From Saccharum officinarum (lineage: Eukaryota > Streptophyta > Magnoliopsida > Poales > Poaceae): 64,000 bases of DNA. Location: the NCBI GenBank assembly GCA_020631735.1, contig CM036170.1:71067737-71131736 (forward strand), in the 5' to 3' direction. Below, one piece after another: positions 31,106 to 42,973 of this stretch; position 1 is the first letter of the stretch, and every line of letters starts with the position of its first letter. Both the position numbers and the translations under genes were made by a program. The notes beneath the pieces were generated by a model, which did no database searches, was not told where the DNA came from, and worked only from the letters and a program-made list of their open reading frames with translations.

Positions 31106-32060
31106 GGTCAAGCCCCCGAGCCTCGCGCGCACGAGGTCGGTCAGAGTCCCGGCCGTCTTTCGCTGTGCGACCCTCACGCTCCTCCTTCAGGAAGGAGGAG
31201 GAGGGGTGGGGAACGCCGTACTACCCCTGTTTGGGCGAGTTCCGACGATCTCCGGTGAGCTGCTAGCGGGGGAATTCGAGTGAGAGCCCGTGCCCCAGTC
31301 GTTAGGGGGTCGGCTAGTGGCCCGGAGGCACTCTCAAAGATGCCAAGAAGTGGTCGTGTGGATCTCGATTCCCTGCGACAGGATTCGAGGGCTCGGTGCC
31401 TCCCCCGAGGGGATTCCTACGTGGACCTCCTCCTTTAGCCTCGAATACGTCCTGGGTGCCTCGAGAGCGTGGCTCGAGCCCTGGCCATGTACGGGCGCAC
31501 CCTTGGTCGTCCCTAACTCTGTTACTCGAGGGCAGCTGTCGAACCCTGGTCGAGGGCCAGCTTTCGATCCCTCAAGGTTTAGGTTTCTGCGGTCGAGCCC
31601 CCGAGCCTCGCGCGCACGAGGTCGATCAGAGTCCTGGCTGTCTTTTGCTGTGCGACCCTCATGCTCCTCCTTCAGGAAGGAGTAGGAGGGGTGGGGAACG
31701 CCGTACTACCCCTGTTTGGGCGAGTTCCGACGATCTCCGGTGAGCTGCTAGCGGGGGAATTCGAGTAAGAGTCCGTGCCCCAGTCGTTAGGGGTCGGCTA
31801 GTGGCCCGGAGGCGCTCCCAAAGATGCCAAGAAGTGGTCGTGTGGATCTCGATTCCCTTCGACAGGATTCAAGGGCTCGGTGCCTTCCCCGGGGGATTCC
31901 TACGTGGACCTCCTCCTTTAGCCTCAAATACGTCCTGGGGTGCCTCGAGAGCGTGGCTCGAGCCCTGGCCATGTACGGACGCACCCCTGGTCGTCCCTAA
32001 CTCTGTTGCTCGAGGGCAGCTATCGAACCCTGGTCGAGGGCCAGCTTCCGCTCCCTTGAG
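31106..32060. repeat. 484-bp tandem repeat, two copies
   Basis: Blocks starting with AGCCCCCGAGCCTCGCGCGC at 31107 and 31591 run in parallel at a constant offset of 484, at roughly 95% identity by eye. GGAACGCCGTACTACCCCTG at about 31210 recurs at 31694. They lie between the gap and the antisense gene promoter, in the 3' non-coding part of the outer element. Confidence 0.9.
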
Positions 32061-32312
32061 GCTCATACCGGGCTCAGGGCCCGTTTCCCAGGTATCTGGG
32101 AATATCCGTCCGCGGATCCCTCCCCCGCCCATTAGCCGAGTGCGTCTTTTTAGGAGGGGAGGCGAGATCGGCGTGGTAGTGGCGTACGGTTACGACGTGG
32201 GGGACGGCCACGTGCCCAATTCCTGCTAGATGTAAGAAAACGGTTAGGTGGGCGCGTTTAATGTGGGAAACTGTTCCTACCTTTTCGCGCGGCCGTTGGG
32301 CTTCCGCCTGGG

Positions 32313-32322
32313 CATATAAAAT
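32313..32322 (+). promoter_or_regulatory. TATA box of the antisense gene in the outer element
   Basis: CATATAAAAT stands about 150 bases before the first candidate ATG (32469) and is preceded by GC-rich DNA. The spacing suits a plant promoter that reads against the element's own transcription. Confidence 0.6.
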
Positions 32323-32468
32323 CAAGGCCTAGGGGTCTGCGTTCCCCACCAGTTCCTTGCGCTCCTGTAATCTTCTGCCTCAGACAACCCTTGCCTTATC
32401 GCGCTCTTCGCCCGCGTCGCTGCCGCCACCGCATCCTCTACATCCAACCCCCTTCCGACAGCACCGAT

Positions 32469-35400
32469 GGCAGGAAAGAGCCAGATCCTCCCCGCCGACG
32501 ACTGAGCCACCTCCTCGGTGATGGAGAGGAGGTTGGAAGAGTTGGTCGAGGACGGGCTGCTGCGGCCAAGGACGAGCAGGTCGCAGCTAGAGTGGATCGC
32601 GCCGCCTCCTGGCCACCGGGAGCCGGCGCCCCCTAAAGGGTACGTGGTGAGCTTTGTCTGCTTCCACGAGCGGGGGTTTGGCGTGCCGGCATCCGTCTTC
32701 ATGCGCGTGCTCCTCCACTACTACGGGTGGAGCTTCACCACCTTGCCCCCAACACCGTCGCGCAGGCCGCCATCTTCGCGGCGGTCTGCGAGGGCTACCT
32801 TGGGGTGGAGCCGCAGTGAAACCTGTGGCTTCACCTTTTCAAGGCCGAGCTCTTCGCCAAGAAGGCAGGGGAGAAGGGCGTCCTGTGCGCGGCTCGAGTA
32901 GGGAGCTGTGTCCTGCAGGTGAGGTCAAGCCGGGCGGATCTGTACATCCCGCTCGCCTCATCTCTTCGAACAACGGGTGCACGAGGGTTGGTTCTACCTC
33001 CGCAACGATGAAAATCAGTTGCCGAGGTACACCGGCCGCGTGCTGACCGCTCGAGAGGATCGCTGGACGTACGGAGTGCCGGAAGCCGAGAAGTCGCGCC
33101 TGGACCCGCTGCTGGCGGCGCTGCAACAGCTTCGCCTTCGGGGCTTGACGGCTGCGACGGTGGCCGCGGCCTTCCATCGCCGCAGAGTGATGCCGCTGTG
33201 CTGGCGTCGTCTCCGCCTCGACCAGATGACTCCAGAGGCATCTCTGGAGGGGACCCGGATGTCCCATGAATCCCTTGCCCTCGAGGAGGTCCTCCGGCGA
33301 GCGCGCCGGATGGTTGGGAACTTCAAGGTGGAGGAGGCCAACCGGGTCCCTATGAGACCTACTGAAGGGTTCAAGCCCGTGGTACGTATCTTAGGGCTAG
33401 TATGTTTGTTAATTTCGTTTATTTTTGGATTTTGCTGATTTGGTCGAGGCCGACGCGTAGGATTTGTCGGAGCTGCGGGAAACGTGTCCGCCAGTCCCAG
33501 AGGACCGGCTCGCCCGGGAGGCTCGACGCCAGCATGCCTCCAAGAAGAAGCAAACCAAGGAGACGGCCAAGAAGCGGGCAATCCGCAAGGCCAAAGAGGC
33601 GGAGGCGTTGAAGAGGCTCCGGCACCAGCAGACCATCGACGGGGTCCCCCTGGCGTCGTCGCCTTCCTAGACGATCTCAGGGGAGGACGACGACAGCAGC
33701 GGCGAAGACGACGACGCCCTGTCGCGGTATGAGACCGCGACCGGATTGGGGGACCTTCCCGACATTTGCCCCCTGCTAGAGCCCGTCAGGGGGGCGTCCT
33801 CCTCGGTCGTCGTGATCGAGGCATCCGGGAGGAGGAGAAGACGGAGAAGGAGACGGGCCCCTCGACGGGAGGGGCCGTTTTACCCCGGACCTAGCAAGAG
33901 GGGTCAACGAGGACGCCCGCACCAGCCCAGGTCCCGCAAGCTCGGGCAGGGGCTAGGACGGTGGTACCGGCGTCGTCATCGGCGGCGACGTCGGTAGGCG
34001 TGAGAACCCGAGGCCAGCTGGCCTCGGAGGCACAGAGGGCGCTAGGTGGTGCGTCGGTCGGGGCCCCAAGGAGTGCCCAGCCTACGGGTGAGGCCGCTGC
34101 GAGGCCACAATCGGCCGCCCCGGGGGGCTCGGGTCGCACGGGGTCGAGGCCCTTGGTGCTGATTTCCGGGTAAGCATCTCTGCTCGATTGTTCTGCCTTT
34201 CTCGGGGTCCGTTGGCTGACATTTCTTCTCACTTTGTAGGTTAAAGCGGAAGGCGGAGCTGATGGGGCTTACCCCCGTGAAGTCGCTGTGGGCCAGCGCC
34301 GTTGTCCTTAAACGGACGTCGGAGCAGGATGCGGCCTGGATCCGGCAGGTCGAGGCCGCGAAGGGGCGCCTGCGACAACGGCAGGGGGCAGTGGATGCCA
34401 CGGCGGTTGCTGGCCCTGATCCTGCCGTGGAGGGGTCTGAACCGGCGGAGGTGGTGGCGCCCAGTGCCGTCGAGGCAGGGCCCAGGTCGTCGGCGACGGC
34501 CGAGGCCGCCGTCGAGGTAGTGACGGGCGAGGCACCTGTCCGCGGCGTGGAGCGGGCGGGTGCTGACGTGAACATGGAGGAGGTCACGTCGGCGTTAGGT
34601 CAGGAGGCGGCCTCGGTGAGGGGGTTGCGGCCGCAGCAAGACCGTCGGCGTAGCGAGCGGGTACGGTGGAGGGCGGGGCGGTCGAGCCCCTGACCGGAGC
34701 ACCAGAAGAAGAGGCGCCGGCTTCGGGGGCACCAACGGTCGAGGCGCGGGTAGTAGAGCCGTCGTCGGTCGAGGCGCCGGCTCTGGAGGCGCCGGCGGTT
34801 GAGGGGCCAGTTCCCCTAGGAGGACGGGCACGCATGACCGTGGACCTTACCCTCGATGACACCCCCCTGGACAAAGGGAAACAAGTGATGGGGGTCGAGG
34901 GGGGCGAGGCCGCGGATCAGGCCGGTGCCTCGACGGCCATTGGAGAGGCGGGAACTGCGGGCGAGGCCGGTCCTTTCGCGGGACCGGGAGACACCTCGGC
35001 CGAGTCGTCGTCGTCATGGCCTGACATCGCCGCGCTGGCGATAGCGCGGGCAGAGATGGAGATATCGAGGTGGGGGGCCGTCCCTCTAGTCCTGAACGAC
35101 AAAGACGAAATGCACCGATGGGAGTACCTCGAGGGTGTCCGCCGGCACCTTGATCGGTTGCTCGGAGTGGCGTCCGAGGCCGTGCGAAGTACGCGGGATG
35201 CCACCGAGGTATGATCGACCCGTCGTCTTTCCGTGGTTTTCTTGGTGTCTTTTTCCTTGGCTTTTTAACCTTTTCGGTTTTTTTTGGATTGCATTCAGGA
35301 GCTGAAGGAGTACTCCCGCCGCAAGTCACTCTTCATCCGGGATGAGAGTGGCGTGTGGGCCGTGCTGTCTCAGCAACGGGTTCTGGTCGAGGAGGCCTAG

Positions 35401-36374
35401 AAATGGCTTTCCGATCGGAACGCCGAAATGGCTAAGCTGCGCGTCGCGTACGCGGTGGTGAAAGAGGAGGCGATGCAGGCTTGGGCGGCCGAAGCCGTGA
35501 TGCGTACTGACATGGACAAGGCTTAGGAGGAGGCTGCCTAGGCCCACAGAGATCTCGAGCCCCTGTCGGCACGGGTGAAGGAGCTCGAGGAGGATGTCTC
35601 CCAGGTTAGCCATCAGCGCGACGCCCTCAACGTCGAGGTCGAGCAGGCCGCCGCTCATTCTGATGCTCTGAAGGACGAGGTCACGACGCTAAAGGGAGCC
35701 GTCCAAGAGAAGGACGCAGCTCTCGAGGCAGCTCGGCAAGAGATCGAGGCGCTAAAGGCGACCGTCAGTAACAAGGACAGCGCCCTCCGAGGGCTCAAGC
35801 GGACGTGCGGGGGGCTTCGCGACGAGGTCGTGGGCCTGCAGACCCATATCGAGGGTAAGTGTGATTATTACGGCCACGATGTTGAGGGCCTCGCGTCGGG
35901 TGTTAATTTGTTTGTCGTGTTTCAGAGCTAGAGAGGGAGAATCGAGAGGCCCAATCTTCTGCCAACTCCTTCCAGAGCCTCCTCGAAGCCGAGATCCAGA
36001 GGACCCAGCTGCTCCAGGGCGCGATCACCACCGTGTGTGATGGCCTGGGGGTCGAGCCTGATGCCGACACCGGGGAAGATGTTCCAGGGAACTCCTTCGC
36101 CCGTCGGATGGTGGCGCTGGGCCGCCTTGCCCGGGAGAAGATACGGGACGGCCTGCATCACGGCGTGAAGAGGGCCCTGGCCGTCGTCCGTTCAGGGTTT
36201 GTGTTCGACATGAAGCTCGTCGCTGAGGGCTTCATCACAGACCCTGATCGGACGGGCGAGGAGAACGAGGATGCCTGCGTGGAGCTGATTGAAGCCGCGG
36301 AAGAGCCTGGAAGCCGTCTGGCCTCGCTTTTTGAAGCCGAGGTGGTTCCGCCTGCTGACGATGAGGGCCTGTGA
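32469..36374 (+). pseudogene. Antisense gene of the outer element, 'putative gypsy type transposon' (Transposase_28) family
   Basis: Plus-strand exons: 32469-33381, 33461-34169, 34240-35208, 35299-35854, 35926-36374, with GT..AG introns between. Exon 1 carries the family's globular domain (HERGFGVPASVFMRVLLHYYG, then AIFAAVCEGYLGVEP and LRNDENQLPRYTGR). The middle is Ala/Glu/Gly-rich low complexity. The C-terminal part is a long coiled coil (ELEEDVSQVSHQRDALNVEVE..) followed by a helical end with SGFVFDMKLVAEGF. This product is common next to Gypsy elements in grasses, and its role is unknown. Defects: early TGA in the first 15 codons, a frameshift near 32733, TGA after LGVEPQ (about 32818), and TAGs at 35398, 35524 and 35539. 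Confidence 0.82.
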
Positions 36375-37056
36375 GCCAAATCTGGGCATGAAGGCCCATG
36401 TAATAAGTTAGTATTTTGAATTTTGGTCGTGGTGGCCTCGAAGGCCCTAAAACTCGAAACATAAACTGGTTCGTGGTTAATTTAGTTTTATTCGAGCTTT
36501 TCTTCCCTTTATCGCTTGGATCGTGTTCTCGCGTGATTTACTTAGCACGCAGTTGCATCCTTTGGCGTAAGGGAGCGAGTGGAGGTACCGTAGCCTCGGG
36601 GGCGTAAGTGATCTCATGGCTCAACTGCCCTCGAGCTTCAGGGTGATGTTGCAGCCTTGTAAATCGTGTGAGAGCCTAATCTAAGCGACAGGGGGTATGT
36701 TCTTTTTCAAAGTTAGGAACCGTTATTTAGATCTCCCTAGCATGAAGTTGCACCTCTAAAAGGTGTAAGGGGTGAGTGGAGGTACCGTAGCCTTGGAGGC
36801 GTAGGTGATACTCCTGACTCGAGGGCCCTTTCGAACCTTAGGGTGCTCTTGCAGCGAAGTCGATCTAAGAAGCGGTTCTTAAATTTAAAAAAGAGCATAA
36901 ATTTTTTTCGGGGACTGGGGGGTTCCCCCCTTGTAGCCCCCGAGGGAGGGTCGATTCTGGGAGTGCAGAGTCGATCCTTCCTCATTGTGAAATGAAAGTT
37001 TAAACATCACTGTATTCTTTATTGATGAAAAAGAAATTACAGAGCCTCGAGGCTTT
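36375..37056. other. Spacer between the convergent antisense gene and integrase
   Basis: It contains two related blocks with GAGTGGAGGTACCGTAGCC at about 36577 and 36774 (offset 197), each followed by GGAGGCGTA or GGGGGCGTAA. It probably holds the 3' untranslated ends of both transcripts. Confidence 0.6.
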
Positions 37057-38153
37057 TTAAGGAAAGAAGCGACGTAGCTGTTCAATGTTCCAAGCGTTGG
37101 TGAGGATTTCGCCCTTCTCGTTGGATAGCTTGTAGGTGCCCGGCTTTAGTACTTCTACGATGATGTACGGCCCTTCCCATGGTGGCGTGAGCTTGTGCCG
37201 TCCCTTGGTGTTCTGGTTCTGCCGTAGCACCAAGTCGCCGACGTTGAGGTCACGCTTGCGGACGTGTCTGTCGTGGTAGCGTCGGAGACCCTGCTGGTAC
37301 CTGGCAGAATGCAACAGAGCCACATCTCGGGCTTCCTCGAGCTGGTCGAGGGCGTCCCATCTTGTGGCGTCGTTATTTCTTTCGTTGTAGGCCTTCAACC
37401 TTGGGGATCCGTATTCTATATCAGTTGGGAGCATAGCCTCAGACCCGTAGACTAGGAAGAACAGAGTGAACCCTGTGGCTCAACTCGGCGTTGTTCTTAG
37501 GCTCCACAGGACCGAGGGTAGCTCGGCAGCCCATCTTTTGCCATGTTTATTTAGTTTGTCAAAGATTCTGGGCTTCAGGCCTTGTAGGACCATGCCATTG
37601 GCACGTTCGACCTGACCGTTTGTTTTTGGATGGGCTACGGCTGACCAGAGCACCCGGATGTGGTGGCTGTCACAGAAATCCAAAAAACTTTTTGCCAGTG
37701 AACTGGGTGCCATTGTCTGTGATGATACAGTTGGGGACCCCAAAGCGATGAATAATGTTGGTGAAGAAGAGCACGGCTTGCTCGAACCTGATGCTGGTGA
37801 TAGGGCGGGCCTCGATCCACTTGGAGAATTTGTCGATTGCGACGAGCAAGTGGGTGAAGCCGCCAGTTATCCTTTTCAATGGTCCGACAAGGTCGAGCCC
37901 CCAAACGACAAACGGCCATGTGATGGGGATAGTTTGCAGTGTCGGGAGATGGGTTCGTCTTGCATAGTACTGACAACCCTTCTAGGAGCGTACTAGCTTG
38001 ACAGCGTCGGAGACCGCGGTCGGCCAATAGAATCCTTATCGAAAGGCATTTCCGACGAGGGTTCGAGGTGCTGCGTGGTGACCGCAAGCCCCGAGTGGAG
38101 ATCGCTGAGCAGGTTCCTACCTTGCTCATTTGTGATGCATCGTTGGAGGATAC
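37057..38153 (-). pseudogene. pol: Integrase of the outer Gypsy element
   Basis: It begins on the minus strand right at the inner element's target duplication and ends at TAA 37057. The zinc-finger part (near 38010-37950, partly frameshifted) is followed by the catalytic core with Asp in WGLDLVGPL (about 37890), TDNGTQF (about 37705) and Glu in NGQVERANG (about 37615). The C-terminal part is QNQNTKGRHKLTPPWEGPY. Frameshifts near 38040 and 37680 and a TGA near 37480 break it. Confidence 0.87.
38149..38153. other. Target site duplication GATAC, left
   Basis: GATAC directly before the left LTR equals GATAC at 48926-48930 directly after the right LTR. Confidence 0.95.
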
Positions 38154-38969
38154 TGTTGATGCAAAAGTAGATCTGCAAACATAAAGGGCTAATACCCAAA
38201 ATCGATATCCAAAGCGTGCCAGTCGATTTGACCTGTTGATCGACAAGGATGAAGATACGAGCACTTTGGTCCTGACAACAGCGATACACCCGGAAGTCAC
38301 GGCCAAGAGGTACTCATGCGGAACTCGAGGATCGCCGAAGATTGCACTGGAGCAATGCAACTCACCGAATCGATGAGAACTCGTAAAAATAAAAAATATG
38401 CAAATTGACGAAGTCGTCGAAAGTAGATGTAAATAAGAATAAAAGCTGTTTTTGATGTATTAATTGATCTCTTTTTTTTACATTGCCCTTGACCCTATAT
38501 TTATATCCTGATCTACAGAAACGTAGCCAAATACGACTAGGACACTAAATCCAAATCTATGGAAACACATGACTTTGATACAACTCAGACTCTAATAAAC
38601 GTATATAAGGAAATTAACTCCTATCTTATTCCATAGTCCGCCTCAGTCACGATGGTATTCTCATCGACCTCCTTTTTATCGGCACAATCCCTGTTCCATC
38701 GGCACAATCCCTGTTCCATCGGCAGCAGCCTTCAAGTTCCTTCCATCGGTACATTCCCTATTTCATCGGCAGCAGTCTTCAAACCATCTTTCATCGGCAT
38801 CGGCAATAATACCCTTAACCTTATTGGCAACATTTCAATTTGAACCCATACGCCGCTACCACTCATAAGCAAACTCATTTTCATCAGCTATCAATCTACA
38901 CAATAATCTTTCCTCTGCTGATTAGCCCTTCCTGACCATCTTGACACGTGCTAAAAAATGATGTCAACA
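38154..38969 (-). repeat. 3' LTR of the inner Gypsy element
   Basis: 816 bases with termini TG..CA. It contains several ATCGGCA-type repeats (38680-38810) and an A/T-rich TATA-like region near 38497-38506. It matches 48111-48925. Confidence 0.95.
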
Positions 38970-39400
38970 CATGCCCCCCAATTTTGGAGTATAAGATATT
39001 GATGCTCCGAAATTTACTCCAGATAATGCCTGTTATTACCTATTTTTCAACCCATTCTCCAAGCATAACATGATCTGTTACCAGATTTAATCAAATCTAG
39101 ATCTAATCCATGTATCTCAGTAAATATCGCACATTTTCCAACTATTTTTTTGCCTCAATTACGGTTGAGATACCAAAATAACAATCCATCGACAAGATCT
39201 TATCACAGCAACATCACCATTTTAGAACTGAAAGATCTTGTATCAAAATATCCTTCAAGTCATGACTACTTGCCATGCCATCAAATCTTCTGTACAATCC
39301 CTTGATTGTCGTGCGAACAGTTACCATATCTATCTGAACCACCTCGATCCATCTGCGTACGACATAGAGATAAGTCAAGAATACCCCTACCCCAAATGGC

Positions 39401-39410
39401 CTATAAATAG
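39401..39410 (+). promoter_or_regulatory. TATA box of the antisense gene in the inner element
   Basis: CTATAAATAG is a near-perfect plant TATA box, on the strand opposite to the element's gag-pol and about 430 bases inside the 3' LTR. The antisense exons begin downstream. Confidence 0.7.
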
Positions 39411-39553
39411 ATTTCTCCGAATTGCTCATCTTCTACCTTCAAATTGCAACCTTTGGCATTCTCTCTCCGGTGGCAACCCTAACTGCGCATCCTCAACCCA
39501 CCAGAGCTCCTTCCTTTTATATGTATATTGGTAACTAATCTTCCCTGAAACAG

Positions 39554-41104
39554 GCCGATGATCCAGTTTCATCAATAAGCAAAAGTGGAAGACCCTTCAA
39601 CCTCCACCCTATTTCTCCAGTCTCAATAATTGGCTACAACGCCCCTACCTTAGAGGCCTTAACCTTCCAGAGGACTCGCGCCAAAACTATCACCTCCAGA
39701 CCAAGACTAGCAACATCCAGGGCCACTCCAATGGCTGCTGCTTCAAGCCTAATCAAGGTTTTTAAGGTAATAACCTTGCTTACTTTGTTTTTCTGTCGAT
39801 GCACACTATATTAACATATAACTATCAGGATGTGAGAGCTGCAGCTGGATCGTCATCAGCAACTCTTCCAATATCAAGCACCACGACCTCTACTCCTCCT
39901 TCAGAGGTATTCTCTTATTTTTACATTTTTTCTGTTAAATATCCAATGTTATACTCGTTTTTGCAGCAACAAACGGGCACATTGGTAAGCACACCAAGCA
40001 TGCAAGCTCTCCAATCAACACATGTCGATGCCCCCCAGCCAATTGTCGCTGAGGCCCAAACAAAGCGCAAAGCTTTAACCGATGCTGAAGCTCAACAAAA
40101 GCGACAGAAATCTACACCAGCCCCTTCATCCGCTCTAACACCTGTCAATCGACCCACTGATATAATTGAATAAGCTGCTTCTTCTGTATAAGATACACCA
40201 TCAGCCATTATACCCCAAGGGCCGACTACTGATGAGGTCGTAGAAGACATTCCATCGGCATCCTCTGTCGATCCTTCGCATGATCTTTTTCAAGCCGCTC
40301 CCTCAAGCCAGGCTCAAGAAATTGCCCTGAAGCAGGTAAACCGATTAACTGTTTGGTTTATAATATCCCCAGACACCACAAATAGGATTCCTAACTCTCT
40401 TTATTTCACAGGAACAAGATTCTCCCGATAGCTTGTTTTCTTTTGCTATCGACGTCTCCGATGATGACGGAGAAGAGGCGAGTTCTTCCCTGGCATTGGG
40501 AACAATATCGGCAGATACCTATGGCAAACTAGAAGTTCTCCTGAATCTGCTGCAACAAGATACTGCTCAACTGGTGATCGATTCAGACCCTGCAAGGACC
40601 ATCTTCAAAACAATCCGTGGCCAAGTCCCTGCCGATGTTGAAGAAATCATCTTCCCAGCAGTCCATCTGGAGAGCAGACAACTTCAATATCAAAAGGCTG
40701 TTCATCGTATTGCCGACAGAGCAGCTCAGGCTCAACTTAAGGAAGAAATGCTGCAGCTGAAGCAAACTGCCGATGAGAAGCACAAAAGCATCAGCAACTT
40801 GCAAGCCTCCGGTGCTGATCTTAAACAGAAAATCTTAGACCTATCGGCAAAAAGGGCAGCTCTGCTAGCCGAACTGGAAAAGGTTGAAACAGCCCTGACT
40901 CAAGCCAAGCAAGAAGAAGACCAGCTTCCTGACGCTATCAAGGCCCTTCAGCAAGAACGAGACGTCCAAGCTCGCAAGGCCTTGGTTCTCAAGAAGAAAC
41001 TCAAGCCTGTGGAAGGAAGTGCCGATGAAGATGCCAAGGAATTAAAAGAAACCGATGAAATTCGCCTGCGTGCGATATCGGCTATCCAAGCTTTGTTAAA
41101 TTAG
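39554..41104 (+). pseudogene. Antisense coiled-coil gene of the inner element
   Basis: Exon blocks 39554-39766, 39829-39906, 39967-40335 and 40412-41104 are joined by GT..AG introns of 60-76 bases. The start is not settled: the frame is open from 39539, and the first in-frame ATG is at 39731. The N-terminal part is Ser/Thr/Pro-rich with a basic patch (AQTKRKALTDAEAQQKRQK). The last exon encodes 230 residues, with an acidic start (DVSDDDGEEASSS) and a long coiled coil (about residues 90-220, LKQTADEKHKSISNLQ..). Two TAA codons (40171, 40189) interrupt exon 3. It is placed like the outer element's antisense gene, but no clear sequence similarity was seen. The function is unknown. Confidence 0.75.
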
Positions 41105-41171
41105 CGCATCGGCAATGATTGATACTTTGTTTCGACTCTAGCCGATAGGATTGTTATCGGTAATTACTCTT

Positions 41172-42887
41172 TTATGCATCCATCCAGACACTAGGGTAAT
41201 ATTTCTTTAAATATTTTCCATTTAATGCTCTGGGAAATACAACTCCTTCAAGAGTTTCAAGAATATATGCATTACCAGGAACAGATTGATTTATCTGATA
41301 TGGACCTTCCCAATTAGATGACCATTTGCCAAACTTAGAACTTTTAGTCCCAATCGATAAAATCAACTTCCAAACCAATTCTCCATCGACAAATTTCTTT
41401 ACCTTCACCTTCTTGTCATACCATCTAGCTACTCTTTTCTTATTCTCCTCGATGCTAACTAAAGCTTTTAACCGATGACCTGCTACATCTTCCAACTCAT
41501 CCTTCATAAGGATATCATAATCATCGGCTGTCAATTGATCTTGAGAGCGTATTCGCCTAGAACCAATTTTAATCTCCCAAGGTAAGACTGCATCGTGTCC
41601 ATACACCAACTGATAAGGTATTACCTTGGTTGCACCATGACACGCCATCCGATATGACCACAAAGCTTTATTTAATACTGTATGCCACTTCTTAGGATAC
41701 TCTTTAATCTTGCGCTTAATGAGCTTGATAATTCCTTTATTAGATGCTTCAGCCTGACCATTAGCCTGGGCATAATACGGTGAAGAATTCAAAACTTTAA
41801 TCCCCATTCCTATAGCAAACTCATCAAATTCACCCGATGTAAACATAGTGCCCTGATCGGTAGTGATGTTTTGAGGGATGCCAAATCGGTAAACAATATG
41901 CTCTTTCACAAAATCAATCATATTAGCCGATGTCACCTTTTTTAAAGGAATTTCTTCAACCCACTTTGTGAAATAATCGGTAGCAACCAGAATAAACTTA
42001 TGCCCTTTACTCGATGGTAGATAAATCTGACCGATGAGATCAATAGCCTAACCCCGGAACGGCCAAGGCTTAATTATAGGGTTCATAGCCGATGCGGGTG
42101 CCCTTTGAATATTACCAAATTTCTGACATTTCTGACATCCTTTAAAATATTTAAAACAATCTTCAAGAATAGTCGGCCAATAATATCCATTTCTTCTGAT
42201 CATCCATTTCATCTTGAAGGCTGACTGATGAGCCCCACATACTCCTTCATGAATTTCACCCATCAGGCCTTTTGATTCCTCTATGCTAACACACCTGAGT
42301 AAAACTCCATCTATGGTACGGTAATACAATTCATCATCGAGGAGTACATACTTGGTAGCTTGGAACCTTATACGTCTTTCAACCTTTTTAGATGGATTCT
42401 TTAAATAATCAATAATTTCCTTCCTCCAGTCATCGGTATCAGCTGCTGATATTAATGCTTCTTGAACAGGTTGATATCCTGAAGCATGCTGAGCCAATCG
42501 GTTAGCCTCTTCATTATGCATCCGAGAAATATGTTCCAGATGAAAACTCCTGAACCCTTTTAATAATCTCAAACACTTTTCATGATATGAAATTAGAATT
42601 TCACTTCGGCATTCATAAATCCCAGTCAACTGATTTATAACTAACATAGAATCACCAAAGATCTCAACAGCATCAGCATGTACTTCCTTGAGCAATTCTA
42701 ACCCTTTTATCAGGGCTTGGTACTCAGCTTGATTGTTTGTCGATGTAGCAACAATCGGCAATGAGAACTCATACTTCTTCCCCTGAGGGGAAATTAATAC
42801 AATACCAATGCCTGCCCCTTCACCACAAGTAGACCCATCAAAAAAAGTGTCCACGGAGCAATTTCCAGAGAATTCACCGTGTTGCAA
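41172..42887 (-). pseudogene. pol: Second RNase H and integrase of the inner element
   Basis: From the right: a plant-type RNase H (FFDGSTCGEGAGIGIVL near 42840, NQAEYQAL, FGDSMLVINQL), then the integrase zinc finger (H-x-H, C-x2-C: CQKCQKFG near 42125). The catalytic core has Asp in AIDLIGQI (about 42035), TTDQGTMF (about 41850) and Glu in NGQAEASNKG (about 41755). The C-terminal part has WEGPYQINQSV. A TAG near 42048 after KPWPFRG separates the two open parts; the frame is otherwise continuous to the stop at 41172. A gap with stops at 42890-42970 precedes it. Confidence 0.9.
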
Positions 42888-42973
42888 TGTTGAGTAACGA
42901 AATCGGCCATAACCTGTCCTTTAACTGCCTTAGCCGATTCATAACATAGGTCAAATTCTGATAATGCTAAAAT

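Noticed and set aside
33015..35658. Minus-strand frames of 95-188 codons
   Set aside because: Shadows of the plus-strand antisense gene, whose exons, introns and coiled coil are coherent.
39531..39553. Intron of 23 bases before the inner antisense gene's first open block
   Set aside because: GT and AG are present but 23 bases is too short for plant splicing. The real first exon is unresolved.
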